Source: Polaribacter sejongensis
GTDB taxonomy: Bacteria; Bacteroidota; Bacteroidia; Flavobacteriales; Flavobacteriaceae
Length of the DNA: 64,000 bases
NCBI RefSeq assembly: GCF_038024065.1
Contig: NZ_CP150667.1
Location: 4,347,501-4,411,500, forward strand
Reading direction: 5' to 3'
The translations under genes and the position numbers were made by a program. The notes under the pieces were generated by a model that did not search any database, was not told the origin of the DNA, and worked only from the letters and a program-made list of their open reading frames with translations. Shown one piece after another: positions 17,249 to 26,427 of this stretch; the first letter of the stretch is position 1; every line of letters begins with the position of its first letter.

Positions 17249-17890
17249 CTATAAACGTTCTTCAATCCAAGTTTTAAAGCTGTAAAAATTCTGAGGTGCA
17301 ACTCCATGTCCTACCGGATATTCTGAGTATGCGTTTTTAAAATCTAAATTATCTAAGAAAGGTTTGCTTTTTCGAGCCCATTCTATAGGTAAAACTTGGT
17401 CTACAGAACCATGAGAGCAATAGTAGTCTGTTTTAATCTCTTTAGGAATAGATGCCGGTAGTAGTTCTGTGTTAATGTAACCACTTAATGCAATTACGTG
17501 CTGTACTTTATTTGGGTAGAAAAAACTTAAAGAATAACTTAATATAGCACCTTGGCTAAAACCTAATAAAAAAGTTTTGTCTGAGGCTGTATTGTATTTT
17601 GCTTTTATTTCATCAATAAAAATGGCAATTTTATCTATAGATTCTTTTGCTTGTTTTAAATCTGAGAACTTACCATTTACATCATCAAAATTAATAGCGT
17701 ACCAAGCATAACTACCGGCACCCAGTGCGTTAGGTGCTTGTGCGCTGATAATTAAAAATTCATCTGGTAATTCTTCAGCAAAAGAGAATAAATCTTGTTC
17801 ATTACTTCCGTAACCATGTAATAAAATTAATAATGGCGGGTTTTTAGCTATTGTTTTTGGTTGCCTAACTATGTATTGTAAATCGCTCAT
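17249..17890 (-). CDS. Alpha/beta-hydrolase, phospholipase/carboxylesterase family
   Basis: A 213-residue serine esterase. The oxyanion-hole region is LLILLHGYGSNEQDL, the nucleophile elbow is GFSQGA with Ser112, and the acid and base are probably Asp164 (HGSVDQVLP) and His195 (PVGHGVAP). This is the layout of the acyl-protein thioesterase/YpfH-like carboxylesterase family. No signal peptide. It sits 21 bp after the small membrane-protein gene in a minus-strand run. The natural ester is unknown. Confidence 0.85.
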   Translation of the reverse strand: MSDLQYIVRQPKTIAKNPPLLILLHGYGSNEQDLFSFAEELPDEFLIISAQAPNALGAGSYAWYAINFDDVNGKFSDLKQAKESIDKIAIFIDEIKAKYNTASDKTFLLGFSQGAILSYSLSFFYPNKVQHVIALSGYINTELLPASIPKEIKTDYYCSHGSVDQVLPIEWARKSKPFLDNLDFKNAYSEYPVGHGVAPQNFYSFKTWIEERL

Positions 17891-17911
17891 TTATATTCCT
17901 TTTTAATCTAA

Positions 17912-18238
17912 TTATATGTTCTTAAACCATTCTTGAAACTGATCTCCAACTACAGGAATAATTTTTTCTTCACCTTTAACAGCTCCCATTAATGAAATAA
18001 CCCATAAAACCAATAAAATAGTACTTACAATTATTCCTGCTGTATTTCCTAGGTAGTTATAGATAATCCATCCGTTTAAAAATTGAATTAAATTTAAGCC
18101 TATCATTTGTCTGATGTAAAAATTAGCAAAAGAATTCTTTGTGCTGTTGTTCATGAAAAAAGCGATGATTAAACCTATAATCCAAAAATGACTTATAATT
18201 GCCATTGTTTTTCCTTCGTTTGCTGTTTGATTTTGCAT
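17912..18238 (-). CDS. Small membrane protein, DUF4870/Tic20-like
   Basis: A 108-residue protein with three predicted membrane segments (about 13-29, 48-66 and 68-88). The pattern IISHFWIIGLIIAFFMNN, then SFANFYIRQMIGLNLIQF, resembles DUF4870/Tic20-like small membrane proteins annotated in flavobacteria as import-component proteins. No function is established. It lies 5 bp downstream of the dihydroorotase-like gene and is probably cotranscribed. Confidence 0.65.
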   Translation of the reverse strand: MQNQTANEGKTMAIISHFWIIGLIIAFFMNNSTKNSFANFYIRQMIGLNLIQFLNGWIIYNYLGNTAGIIVSTILLVLWVISLMGAVKGEEKIIPVVGDQFQEWFKNI

Positions 18239-18243
18239 GCTGT

Positions 18244-19497
18244 TTATTTTAATATTAATTGATTGTTAGCGTAAATTCCGTAGGCTTTTCCTTTTAATTT
18301 TTTATCTAAAAAAGCGCTGTTTTTAGAGGTTGATAAAATATCCTCTTTTGTAAAAGTGTAATTCTGTTCAGGATTGAATAAAGTAATTTCAGCTTTATTG
18401 TTTTCTTGAATAGAAAGATTTTCTATACCAAAAATAGCTTTTGGTTTGCTTGTAATATTTTCTATAAAATCTTCTAAGTCTAAAACTGAATTAATTGCAC
18501 CAAAAGCACTTTCTAAACCAATGGTTCCGTCTTTTGCTTCACTAAATTCTAATTTTTTATGCTCTATGTCAATAGGATTGTGGTCTGAAGTGATAATGTC
18601 GATAACTCCGGATTTAATTCCTTTTATTAGGCTTTTTAAATCGGTTTTAGTTCTCAAGGGAGGATTTACCTTAAAATTACTGTCAAAACCATGTAATTCG
18701 TCGTCAGATAAAGTTAAATGATGTACAGAGACACTGCAGGTAACTTGCAATCCTTTCTTTTTAGCCTCTTTAATTAGCTCAACAGATTTTGTGGTAGAAA
18801 TAGTTGGAATATGTAATTTTCCACCTGTATATTCTAATAAATATAAATCTCTTGCAATTTGTATGTGTTCAGCTAAAGCAGGACTTCCTTTTAATCCTAA
18901 TCTGGTGCTATTAACGCCTTCATTTGCAATTCCTTCTCCTGCAATAGAGTTGTTTTTAGGAAAGCTAAAAATTAAGCCGTCAAAATTCTGAGCGTACAAA
19001 AGTGCAATTTTCATCAAATTATCTTTTGCGATTGGTCTGTTGTAATCTGCAAAAGCAATGGCGCCAGATTGTTGCATATCATACAATTCTGCAATATCAA
19101 CACCTTCACTGTTTTGCGTTAGTGCAGCAATAGGGTAGAGGCTTGTAGCAAACCCGTTTGCTTTGTGTATTAAATACTCAACCGCAGCCTTGTTGTCTAT
19201 TACTGGATTTGAGTTTGCATTTACTGCTACAGCGGTAAAGCCACTTTTTGCAGCAACGTTTAATCCGTTTTTAATATTTTCTCGTTCTTCATAGCCAGGT
19301 TCTCCAAAAGAAACACTCGTATCAAACCAACCACAAGAAACATGCAAGTTATCTAGTGTTACCACTTGATAATTGTTGTCTTCTATAGAATCCTCAATTT
19401 TAGTAATGATTCCGTTGGTAATTAAAATATCTTTTTGTTGATGATGATATGGGCTTGAAGGGTCTATAATCGTTGCCGATTTTAAAAGCGTAGTCAT
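18244..19497 (-). CDS. Dihydroorotase-like amidohydrolase, probably non-catalytic
   Basis: A 417-residue protein with the overall class I dihydroorotase framework: EPGYEERENIKNG, NPVIDN, VHHLTLSDDEL, KVNPPLRTKTDL and TIGLESAFGA all match the family. However, the metal-binding HxH with its substrate arginine (normally DxHxHxREPG) reads DTSVSFGEPG, losing both histidines and the arginine, and the HxxHxS segment reads HIPTIS. It is therefore probably a PyrX-like pseudo-dihydroorotase, which in other bacteria supports aspartate transcarbamoylase assembly. It overlaps the BatA gene by 4 bp. Confidence 0.75.
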   Translation of the reverse strand: MTTLLKSATIIDPSSPYHHQQKDILITNGIITKIEDSIEDNNYQVVTLDNLHVSCGWFDTSVSFGEPGYEERENIKNGLNVAAKSGFTAVAVNANSNPVIDNKAAVEYLIHKANGFATSLYPIAALTQNSEGVDIAELYDMQQSGAIAFADYNRPIAKDNLMKIALLYAQNFDGLIFSFPKNNSIAGEGIANEGVNSTRLGLKGSPALAEHIQIARDLYLLEYTGGKLHIPTISTTKSVELIKEAKKKGLQVTCSVSVHHLTLSDDELHGFDSNFKVNPPLRTKTDLKSLIKGIKSGVIDIITSDHNPIDIEHKKLEFSEAKDGTIGLESAFGAINSVLDLEDFIENITSKPKAIFGIENLSIQENNKAEITLFNPEQNYTFTKEDILSTSKNSAFLDKKLKGKAYGIYANNQLILK

Positions 19498-21443
19498 GGT
19501 TTATAGAATTTTAAAATCAAAATTTCTAAAAGCAAAGATACAATTGCCAACGATAAAAACCATTTCCAAAGCCAATGAACTTCATTTTTTTTGTTGATTT
19601 TTTTAAAAACGTCTGCAACCGAATTAGAAATTGTAATATTTTGATTGGTTTCTTTTAGTTTATTTAAATCCAGAAAATTTAACAAACTTTCTTCCTTAGC
19701 ATAATTGTATGCAATTTTTTGAATGGTATCTGTATTTTGTAGGATGCTATATATGCCAGATTTTAATGGTTGTTCTTTTGTGGTGATGCTTACTTTATTT
19801 TGAAATTTCTTTTGCAACGGGATAAAAGAATTTTTAGAATTTGCAATTTTTAACACCTTGTCTTTTTCAATATTTGTATCAATATCAATGGTGTTTTCTG
19901 ATGCAATTCTATAGAATAATTTAGGGTGTTTAAAACTCATTTTTCCGAAGTTGTAAAACACAGGAACTATTAAAGGAGAATTTATAAAATTGCTGTTTTT
20001 TACATCAAGAGAACTCGATATCCAGAAGGTGTTATTTTCTCCATTTTTAATTTGAGAAATAAAAGAACTTCCGTTTTCAAAAGCTACAATTGTACTTTTA
20101 TTATTTGAAGAGAAAGGATAATAATGTTGCACTATTGGATATTGAAAATTAGTCACTTTTTTTGAAAATACATTTTGAAAAAGTGGATGCTTATAATTGA
20201 TGTTTGTAATTTTTAAACTGTCTGTTTTTTTAGGTTGAATTTTCCCTAAACTTAAATTTTTAAACAGAGAATTGTAGGAATTTATATTCAGATTTTTATG
20301 CGGAATAATTACAAGACTTCCTCCGTTTTTAGAAAATTCAATGATTTTTTTAGATAGTATTTCAGATATGTTTTCTACCTCGTTTAGAATAATTAATTGC
20401 TGTTTTAAAATGGAATTGTAGTTGGTGTTTTGGACTGTAGATTGTGTGAGGTTGAATTCGTTTTTCGTATAAATTTTAGAAAGAAAATTAGCTTTGTTTC
20501 CGATGGATAAAATATTGATTTTTTGGTCGTTTTTTAAGGTGAAATAAAACACATTATCAAAGGCAAAAGTATCGCTAAAATTAATGACTATTTTACCGTT
20601 AAATTCTGCTTGATTTTGGACTTTAAATTGAATGGTTTCTAAAGTGTCTTTTTTAAAAGAGGAGGAGAGTTTACTAATTAGTTTATTGTTGTTGTAAACA
20701 GCAACAGGAATGTTGTTTTTTGCTTCTCCTTGGTTTTTTACAAGAACATTGAGTGTGAAATTATTGCCGTTATAATCAGTAACGAAAACACTGTCTATAG
20801 AAATGTTGTTTTTTATGGAAGATTCTAGATTTATTGCTGAAATAAGGGGTGTTACATTTGTAAACTCGTTTTTATAAGTATTCTGAAAATCAGATATTAG
20901 TATTGTTCTATTTGTAGTGTTGGTTTTACTTTCTGTTTTTGAGTCGAATTTTAGTAAAACAGTCGGTAAATCTAAATTTTTTGAAGTTTCTTTAACCTGT
21001 AATAGGATGTTTTTTAGTTCGGACTTTGTAATTCTGTCGTAGAAACTAGAATTTGTTTGCAGCGAATATACATCTTTTTCTGATGAGTTTTCTATAATTT
21101 CTTGAGCTGCTATTTGTAATAAATTCCCTCTTTCTCCTTTTGTGTTTGTACTTAAAGAGTTGTCTAAATAGATGAAATTATGTTGTTTTTTATTGGCTGT
21201 TTTTTTGCTGAAATAAGGTTGAGAAAAAGCGAAAATGATAGCAGTAAATAAAAGCATTCTTGTACCTAGAATTAACCACTTTTTTATACGTGAACTTTTA
21301 CGTGTTTGTTGTGCTAGTTTTTGTAGAAAAGCAACATTTGTAAAAGGCACTTTTACGAACCTTTGTAGTTGAAAAAGATGCACTATAATCGGTATGATTA
21401 ACAGTGCTAAAAAGTATAATATTTCTGGGTTTTTAAATTGCAT
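19494..21443 (-). CDS. BatA-domain membrane protein
   Basis: A 649-residue protein with the N-terminal double-membrane BatA domain. FKNPEILYFLALLIIPIIVHLF is the first segment, then RFVKVPFTNVAFLQ, then the second segment LILGTRMLLFTAIIFAFSQPYF. A long VWA- and glutamine-amidotransferase-like periplasmic region (residues 85-620) follows, and the protein ends with one more membrane helix (about 625-645). Such proteins occur in Bacteroidota aerotolerance (Bat) or related gene sets, but here no other Bat gene is adjacent. It heads the run that includes the dihydroorotase-like gene. Confidence 0.8.
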   Translation of the reverse strand: MQFKNPEILYFLALLIIPIIVHLFQLQRFVKVPFTNVAFLQKLAQQTRKSSRIKKWLILGTRMLLFTAIIFAFSQPYFSKKTANKKQHNFIYLDNSLSTNTKGERGNLLQIAAQEIIENSSEKDVYSLQTNSSFYDRITKSELKNILLQVKETSKNLDLPTVLLKFDSKTESKTNTTNRTILISDFQNTYKNEFTNVTPLISAINLESSIKNNISIDSVFVTDYNGNNFTLNVLVKNQGEAKNNIPVAVYNNNKLISKLSSSFKKDTLETIQFKVQNQAEFNGKIVINFSDTFAFDNVFYFTLKNDQKINILSIGNKANFLSKIYTKNEFNLTQSTVQNTNYNSILKQQLIILNEVENISEILSKKIIEFSKNGGSLVIIPHKNLNINSYNSLFKNLSLGKIQPKKTDSLKITNINYKHPLFQNVFSKKVTNFQYPIVQHYYPFSSNNKSTIVAFENGSSFISQIKNGENNTFWISSSLDVKNSNFINSPLIVPVFYNFGKMSFKHPKLFYRIASENTIDIDTNIEKDKVLKIANSKNSFIPLQKKFQNKVSITTKEQPLKSGIYSILQNTDTIQKIAYNYAKEESLLNFLDLNKLKETNQNITISNSVADVFKKINKKNEVHWLWKWFLSLAIVSLLLEILILKFYKP

Positions 21444-21633
21444 TTATCATGTTTAGATGTGATTCAAAAAAAGTTAAATTTAAAAAATAGATTTAGAAAT
21501 GTGAAAGATAATCTTTTGAAATTAAAACGAAATAATAGCCTTTAGTTTGAAAATAGAAATAGGAGCAAAAGGGATGAAAAGGAACTTTAAATTAGGTGTG
21601 CTAAATTGCTTTATTTGTCTTTTTTAAGAGTTA

Positions 21634-22398
21634 TTAAAACTTTTCAAAAACACCTAAACCAAACAGAGCAAAATCATATTTTACAGGATCATTTGGATCT
21701 AGTTTTCGCAAGTTTGTATCTAATTCAGAAAGTGCTTTCCAGTCGTTTTGTTTCCTTAAAAGTAGTTTTAATTTACGTGCAACATTACCAGAATGTACAT
21801 CTAACGGACATGATAAATTTGCTGGTTTATGGGTTTTCCAAATACCAAAATCTACCCCAGAATTATCGTTTCGAACCATCCATCTTAAGAACATATTTAT
21901 CCTTTTTGCAGCCGAATTTTTTAGTGGATCTGAGATGTGTTTTTGAGTTCTTTGTTGATGAGGAGTTTCAAAAAAAACTTGTTTTAAATGATGAATTGCA
22001 TGCTTATAATCGGTCTGTTTTTCATCAACCAACAACACCTTTTCTAGTCCTTGGTGATGCGTATAAATGTGTTTTAAGGACTTTATAAATTGTTGTAAAT
22101 CGATTGAATTAAAAGTTCTGTGCACGAAATTTTCAAGAATTTTTAAATCATTTTCTTCATGATTCATCACAAAATCAAAAGGAGAATGATCAAAATAATC
22201 CATCATTTTAGTGGCATTTTTAATAATCATGGTTCGGTTTCCCCAAGAAATAGTTGCCGTTAAAAAGCCTGAAATTTCAATATCTTCCTTTTTTGTGAAC
22301 AAATGCGGAATCTGAATTGGGTCAGATTCAATAAAATTAGGGGTGTTATATAGAACTACCTTCTCGTCTAAAAACTCTTTTAATTCTGATTTCTTCAT
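21634..22398 (-). CDS. TIGR02757 family protein
   Basis: A 254-residue cytoplasmic protein of TIGR02757, a family of unknown function conserved across Bacteroidota. Features are the DPIQIPHLFTKKEDIEIS opening, ATISWGNRTMIIKNA, and the C-terminal core KRINMFLRWMVRNDNSGVD with CPLDVHSGNVARKL. The pattern recalls helix-hairpin-helix DNA glycosylase folds, but I see no catalytic assignment. It is 6 bp downstream of the CPBP gene. Confidence 0.82.
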   Translation of the reverse strand: MKKSELKEFLDEKVVLYNTPNFIESDPIQIPHLFTKKEDIEISGFLTATISWGNRTMIIKNATKMMDYFDHSPFDFVMNHEENDLKILENFVHRTFNSIDLQQFIKSLKHIYTHHQGLEKVLLVDEKQTDYKHAIHHLKQVFFETPHQQRTQKHISDPLKNSAAKRINMFLRWMVRNDNSGVDFGIWKTHKPANLSCPLDVHSGNVARKLKLLLRKQNDWKALSELDTNLRKLDPNDPVKYDFALFGLGVFEKF

Positions 22399-22404
22399 AT
22401 CTAT

Positions 22405-22950
22405 CTACTCAAATAAAAAACTTATTAAAAATAAAAAACCATTATAACTTCCATGAAGTAACATCGCCCATAATAAGCCAAATTTTACTCTTATATATCC
22501 AAAATAACCACCAACTAATAATTGTGGTAAGATTAATATAGGAGAGAGTAATAAAACGTTTGTGGTGATTTCAAAATTGCTAATATGTATGAAACCGAAA
22601 ATTAGTGTAAAAATATAAAAAGAGTATTTAAACGATTTTGGTTTTACAAAAATAGTAATTGGTGCTCTAAAGAAGGTTTCTTCTAAAATAGGAGTAAGGA
22701 CAGAACCCAATAATAGAATTTGAATAAAAGACATGTCTTTAAACATTTCTTCTAATTTATGCGTTTCAAAATCTACCAGTTGTAGTTCTTGAATTAAACT
22801 GAATAAAGGAGTGATTATAATGCTAGTTGCTATGCTAATAACAAATAGGTGAAAGAGTATTTTAATGCGATACCCAGCATTTTTATTGGGATCTTCTCCT
22901 GGTATTGGGTTTTTTAAATAGCTAATTACATTGTTAAAGGTTTCTTTCAT
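22405..22950 (-). CDS. CPBP-family intramembrane metalloprotease
   Basis: A 181-residue polytopic membrane protein of the CAAX protease/bacteriocin-processing (CPBP, Rce1-like) family. The metal-binding glutamates are in EETFFR (residues 90-95), with His122 in GFIHIS and the C-terminal HGSYN (166-170) completing the active site inside the membrane. The substrate is unknown. It lies 6 bp before the TIGR02757 gene and 45 bp after the ABC ATPase gene. Confidence 0.85.
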   Translation of the reverse strand: MKETFNNVISYLKNPIPGEDPNKNAGYRIKILFHLFVISIATSIIITPLFSLIQELQLVDFETHKLEEMFKDMSFIQILLLGSVLTPILEETFFRAPITIFVKPKSFKYSFYIFTLIFGFIHISNFEITTNVLLLSPILILPQLLVGGYFGYIRVKFGLLWAMLLHGSYNGFLFLISFLFE

Positions 22951-22995
22951 TATCTAGGTTTATTTATAAGTAGTATTAAACTTAGAAATGTTACA

Positions 22996-23658
22996 TTATT
23001 CTATAATTTTACCGTCAATCATAGTTAATTTTCTGTCCGCCATGTCTGCCAGCTCTTCATTATGTGTAATAATTACAAAGGTTTGTCCAAATTCATCACG
23101 TAATTTAAAGAACAGCTCGTGTAAGTTTTTTGCAGACTCGCTATCTAGGTTTCCACTAGGTTCGTCAGCTAAAATAACAGAAGGATTGTTAATTAATGCT
23201 CTTGCAACGGCAACTCTCTGTTGTTCTCCTCCGGAAAGTTCGTTGGGTTTGTGACTTATTCTGTGCGATAATCCTAAAAAAGTAAGTATTTCTTTAGCTC
23301 TTGTCTCTGTTTCTAATTTCGATTTTTTGGCAATAAAAGCAGGAATACAAACATTTTCTAATGCTGTAAACTCTGGTAATAATTGATGAAATTGAAAAAT
23401 AAAGCCAATATGTTGGTTTCTAAAGGAAGAAAGCTTTTTGTCTGCAAGGTTCTTCAGTGAAACATTATTTAGTTTCAATTCGAAGTTTTCGTCCTTTTGA
23501 GGTTTGTCTAAAGTACCTAAAATTTGAAGTAAGGTTGTTTTTCCTGCTCCAGAAGGACCAACAATAGCAACAATTTCTCCTTTTTTTATGTGTAAATCTA
23601 CTCCTTTTAAAACTTCTACATCCCCATAATATTTGTGAATGTTTTTACCAATTATCAT
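22996..23658 (-). CDS. ABC transporter ATP-binding protein, LolD/MacB-like
   Basis: A 220-residue ATPase with Walker [10 protein letters not shown] (34-42), Q-loop [12 protein letters not shown], signature LSGGEQQ (141-147), Walker B VILADEP (161-167) and the switch histidine in IITHNEEL. This matches the LolD/MacB/FtsE-like class, and its size fits LolD, which powers lipoprotein release from the inner membrane. No LolC/E or other permease gene is next to it, which is common in this phylum, so the partner is unproven. Confidence 0.85.
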   Translation of the reverse strand: MIIGKNIHKYYGDVEVLKGVDLHIKKGEIVAIVGPSGAGKTTLLQILGTLDKPQKDENFELKLNNVSLKNLADKKLSSFRNQHIGFIFQFHQLLPEFTALENVCIPAFIAKKSKLETETRAKEILTFLGLSHRISHKPNELSGGEQQRVAVARALINNPSVILADEPSGNLDSESAKNLHELFFKLRDEFGQTFVIITHNEELADMADRKLTMIDGKIIE

Positions 23659-23707
23659 ACATATAACTTTGTTACGAATGTATAAAAAAGACTTTAATTT
23701 TACTCAT

Positions 23708-23744
23708 AAAAAAACGGATATCCTTAGTTGTTAAGAATATCCGT
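23708..23744 (-). terminator. Intrinsic terminator after the DUF5916 gene
   Basis: The arms ACGGATATCCTT (23714-23725) and AAGAATATCCGT (23733-23744) pair with one mismatch, and the preceding A-run (23708-23714) gives the minus-strand U-tract. It lies 22 bp beyond the stop codon. Confidence 0.75.
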
Positions 23745-23766
23745 TGTCTTTATAAGGTACGAAGTT

Positions 23767-26190
23767 TTAAAATATATTTTTCAATTTATTATAATCAATA
23801 AAATAAACGAGTCTTAAAGAAAATGTATGCCTTTGTGATTCCTCAAACAAATTGTCTAGGTTTTTACTGAAATTTAAGTCTGCGTTTGTGTCTTCATTAA
23901 AAATTGCATTTCTGTAAAAAGCTATTAACTGACTTCCGGGAGCAAATTGCCAAATGTAACTCAAGTCTAAATTCCAACTATTAAAGTTTACATTATCGCT
24001 ATTATAGGTTGCGTTTGAGTTTAATCCTCCGTTTGTATTTAGGGTGTAGTAATCGTTATAGTTCACAGCGCCCCAATAATGTCTAAAACTAAGAGATAAC
24101 GAAGAATTGGTGCTAAAACTATATTTACCAGCAATGGTGTTGGTGTAGTTTTTCCGATCTCTTTTACCGAAGATAATATTTGTATTTACTTCGTCTACAA
24201 AACCTAAATCGTTATTCGTTTTATTATAATCTAATTGATATTGTAAAGAAAACTGATTTGTAAATCTATAACGAGGTGCAATGCTAAAGCCGTAAGCTGC
24301 TTTGCTATAATTATTATAAGCAGAATAATAAACATCAGCATTTACTTCTAGTTTTTTTTGAGAGTTGGTAGAAATCCAAATATTTATATTTTTTCTTTCT
24401 GGTTGTAGAAAATAAATGCCACTTGTAGATCCTTGCCTAGGTTCAAAGAAGTCTTTTTCTTCTGTGTTGTAATTTAAGTTTCCTCCAAAAGTAAATCGAT
24501 TTCTTGTTTGGGCTTCAATTCCTGCGCTAGCAGTAAAACCAGTATAAATGCCTGAATAATGTTGAAAATTAGCATTGTTGTAGTAATAGATATTATACCA
24601 ATTGTAATTTTTGGTTGGTTGTAAAGTTCGCCAACCTGCGCTACCATAAATAGATTGTTCGTTGTTGCTAAAAAGAATTCCTAAATCGTTCGGGTTAAAA
24701 TCTTTGTTTTCAAAATTATAACCCAATTCCCAATTCCAGTGATCAGAATTATATCCGAAGCTATTATCAAACGTATACCCAGTGTTTGGGTTGTTAATGT
24801 CATCAGAAATGTTACTCATTTTAACAGAACCGTCTGCGTTATATTTACTGTCTTTTGTTTCTATGTGCCAATCTAAAGCAGTTACATTCGCATCTCTAAA
24901 CCTGCCGTCTCTTGTAACATTTGTGTTGATTAATGTTACCGTAGAGTTCTGATTAAACTGTTGGTCTAAAACTAAAATATTGTAGTTTGTAAAAGGGTCT
25001 ATCACTTCTTTTCTTGTATTTCCAGTAGCATTATTTTTTATAGTTGCTTCTGTTTTTTCTGTAATGGCATTAAAAAATCCAATTCCCAGTCCGCCTTTTG
25101 TTCTTCCAGAAACTTTAATAGCATTTAACATGGTTACTTTACTAGGGTAATCTGTAATTTCTTCATCGGTAGATAAAGTGTTCTCTACATTAAATTGATC
25201 TATAGGTGAACTTCCAATTCTTCTGGAATAAAAAAGATTTGCTTTGTTAAATAATTCGGTTCCTTCTGTAAAAAATTGTCTTTGTTCTGTGAATTGTTGT
25301 TCAAAAGGACCTAAATTTAATTCAACATTATCAAAACCAACCTGACTAAAATCTGGAATTAGTGTCGCATCTAAGGTGAAATTTTCAGTTAAACCATATT
25401 TAATATCCATTCCAACACTCCAATCATATTTTGTATGTCCTTCAAAAGTATTGGCAGTTGCAGAAGCATATGGGTAAAGGTTTAATCTTGTTGGTGGTTT
25501 AATGTCCCTAAAATCTTCAATTAAACCATCGTATTGCGTCCATCTTCCAACAGCATTGTCAATGTGCGTCCAGGTATGTTGGGCGTTTAATTTTTCTAAC
25601 CTTCGGTGGAAATTAAATCCCCAAGATTGTATAGGTCTGTTAGCAAAACGAATTGCTCTGTAGGGAATTTTCATTTCTACTGCCCAACCTTTATCATTAA
25701 TTTTTGCAGCACTTTCCCAAACAGCACTCCAATTAAAGTCTTCATCTCCGTTAGAAACTTTAGCATCAGCTTGGTTTCCGGTAGTTTGTACTAGAAATTC
25801 AAAAGGATTCTGACCATCGTCGTTAGGGTTTATGGTAGCCAAAAAGAAGTCTGAAATACTAAAATTATCTCTTGTTGCAAACTCTTGCGGAATGCCTTCT
25901 GGGTCCGGATCGTTCATTTGAGCAGAAATATAGATGGCATCATCATCATAAATAACCTTAACAGTTGTTTGATATTCTTCTGAAACCAATTTACCATTAT
26001 TAGGTCTTAAGTCAACAAAGTCTGTACAAACTTCTGCCATTTCCCATACTACATCATTTAAAAGACCATCTATTTTTGGAGTCTTTTTAACCCTTGTGGT
26101 TTTAATAGTTTTTCTGTTTTTTTTATTTTGAGCAGATAGCTGAGCTATTGGTAACACTGCAAAAAGCAGTAAAATGATTCTTTTAAACAT
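23767..26190 (-). CDS. DUF5916 outer-membrane protein with CBM9-like N-terminal domain
   Basis: An 807-residue exported protein. It has a signal peptide (MFKRIILLLFAVLPIAQLSAQ), then a carbohydrate-binding family 9-like sandwich (about residues 35-215: TPKIDGLLNDVVWEMAE, VKVIYDDDAIYISAQMND), then DUF5916, a long stretch of alternating aromatic beta-strands ending YFIDYNKLKNIF, as expected of an outer-membrane barrel. Such proteins are frequent in Bacteroidota; the ligand is unknown. It is monocistronic, with a terminator after it and a 237-bp divergent spacer shared with sucC. Confidence 0.85.
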   Translation of the reverse strand: MFKRIILLLFAVLPIAQLSAQNKKNRKTIKTTRVKKTPKIDGLLNDVVWEMAEVCTDFVDLRPNNGKLVSEEYQTTVKVIYDDDAIYISAQMNDPDPEGIPQEFATRDNFSISDFFLATINPNDDGQNPFEFLVQTTGNQADAKVSNGDEDFNWSAVWESAAKINDKGWAVEMKIPYRAIRFANRPIQSWGFNFHRRLEKLNAQHTWTHIDNAVGRWTQYDGLIEDFRDIKPPTRLNLYPYASATANTFEGHTKYDWSVGMDIKYGLTENFTLDATLIPDFSQVGFDNVELNLGPFEQQFTEQRQFFTEGTELFNKANLFYSRRIGSSPIDQFNVENTLSTDEEITDYPSKVTMLNAIKVSGRTKGGLGIGFFNAITEKTEATIKNNATGNTRKEVIDPFTNYNILVLDQQFNQNSTVTLINTNVTRDGRFRDANVTALDWHIETKDSKYNADGSVKMSNISDDINNPNTGYTFDNSFGYNSDHWNWELGYNFENKDFNPNDLGILFSNNEQSIYGSAGWRTLQPTKNYNWYNIYYYNNANFQHYSGIYTGFTASAGIEAQTRNRFTFGGNLNYNTEEKDFFEPRQGSTSGIYFLQPERKNINIWISTNSQKKLEVNADVYYSAYNNYSKAAYGFSIAPRYRFTNQFSLQYQLDYNKTNNDLGFVDEVNTNIIFGKRDRKNYTNTIAGKYSFSTNSSLSLSFRHYWGAVNYNDYYTLNTNGGLNSNATYNSDNVNFNSWNLDLSYIWQFAPGSQLIAFYRNAIFNEDTNADLNFSKNLDNLFEESQRHTFSLRLVYFIDYNKLKNIF

Positions 26191-26371
26191 ATAATTTTTG
26201 GTTGATTATCTGTACGTACAAAACCAATATCTTTTATCTGTTTTAGATACATGAGTCTATTTTGTTCGTTATTATAAAGACGTGTATCGTGTTAAAATGT
26301 TACACTTATTTGTAATAAAATATCTCTAGAAAATTTAAGATAAATAGCATTAATAAATTTTTAATAGAAAC

Positions 26372-26405
26372 TTTGCACCTTTTTATATATGAATTTGTAT
26401 TTTTG
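26372..26405 (+). promoter_or_regulatory. Bacteroidota sigma-A promoter of sucC
   Basis: The -33 TTTG (26372-26375) and the -7 box TATTTTTG (26398-26405) are separated by 22 bp, an exact consensus match. The start of transcription should fall near 26411, giving a leader of about 16 nt before the ATG at 26428. Confidence 0.75.
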
Positions 26406-26427
26406 ATTCCGTTTTAAACATTTACAG

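Noticed and set aside
19494..21443. Membership of the BatA protein in a classical Bat aerotolerance operon with the MoxR gene
   Set aside because: The MoxR gene is 9.5 kb away on the other strand, and no BatB, BatC or BatD gene lies next to either.
21606..22088. Plus-strand open frame of 160 codons opposite TIGR02757
   Set aside because: It lies wholly against a recognisable minus-strand gene and its translation shows no domain or plausible signal.
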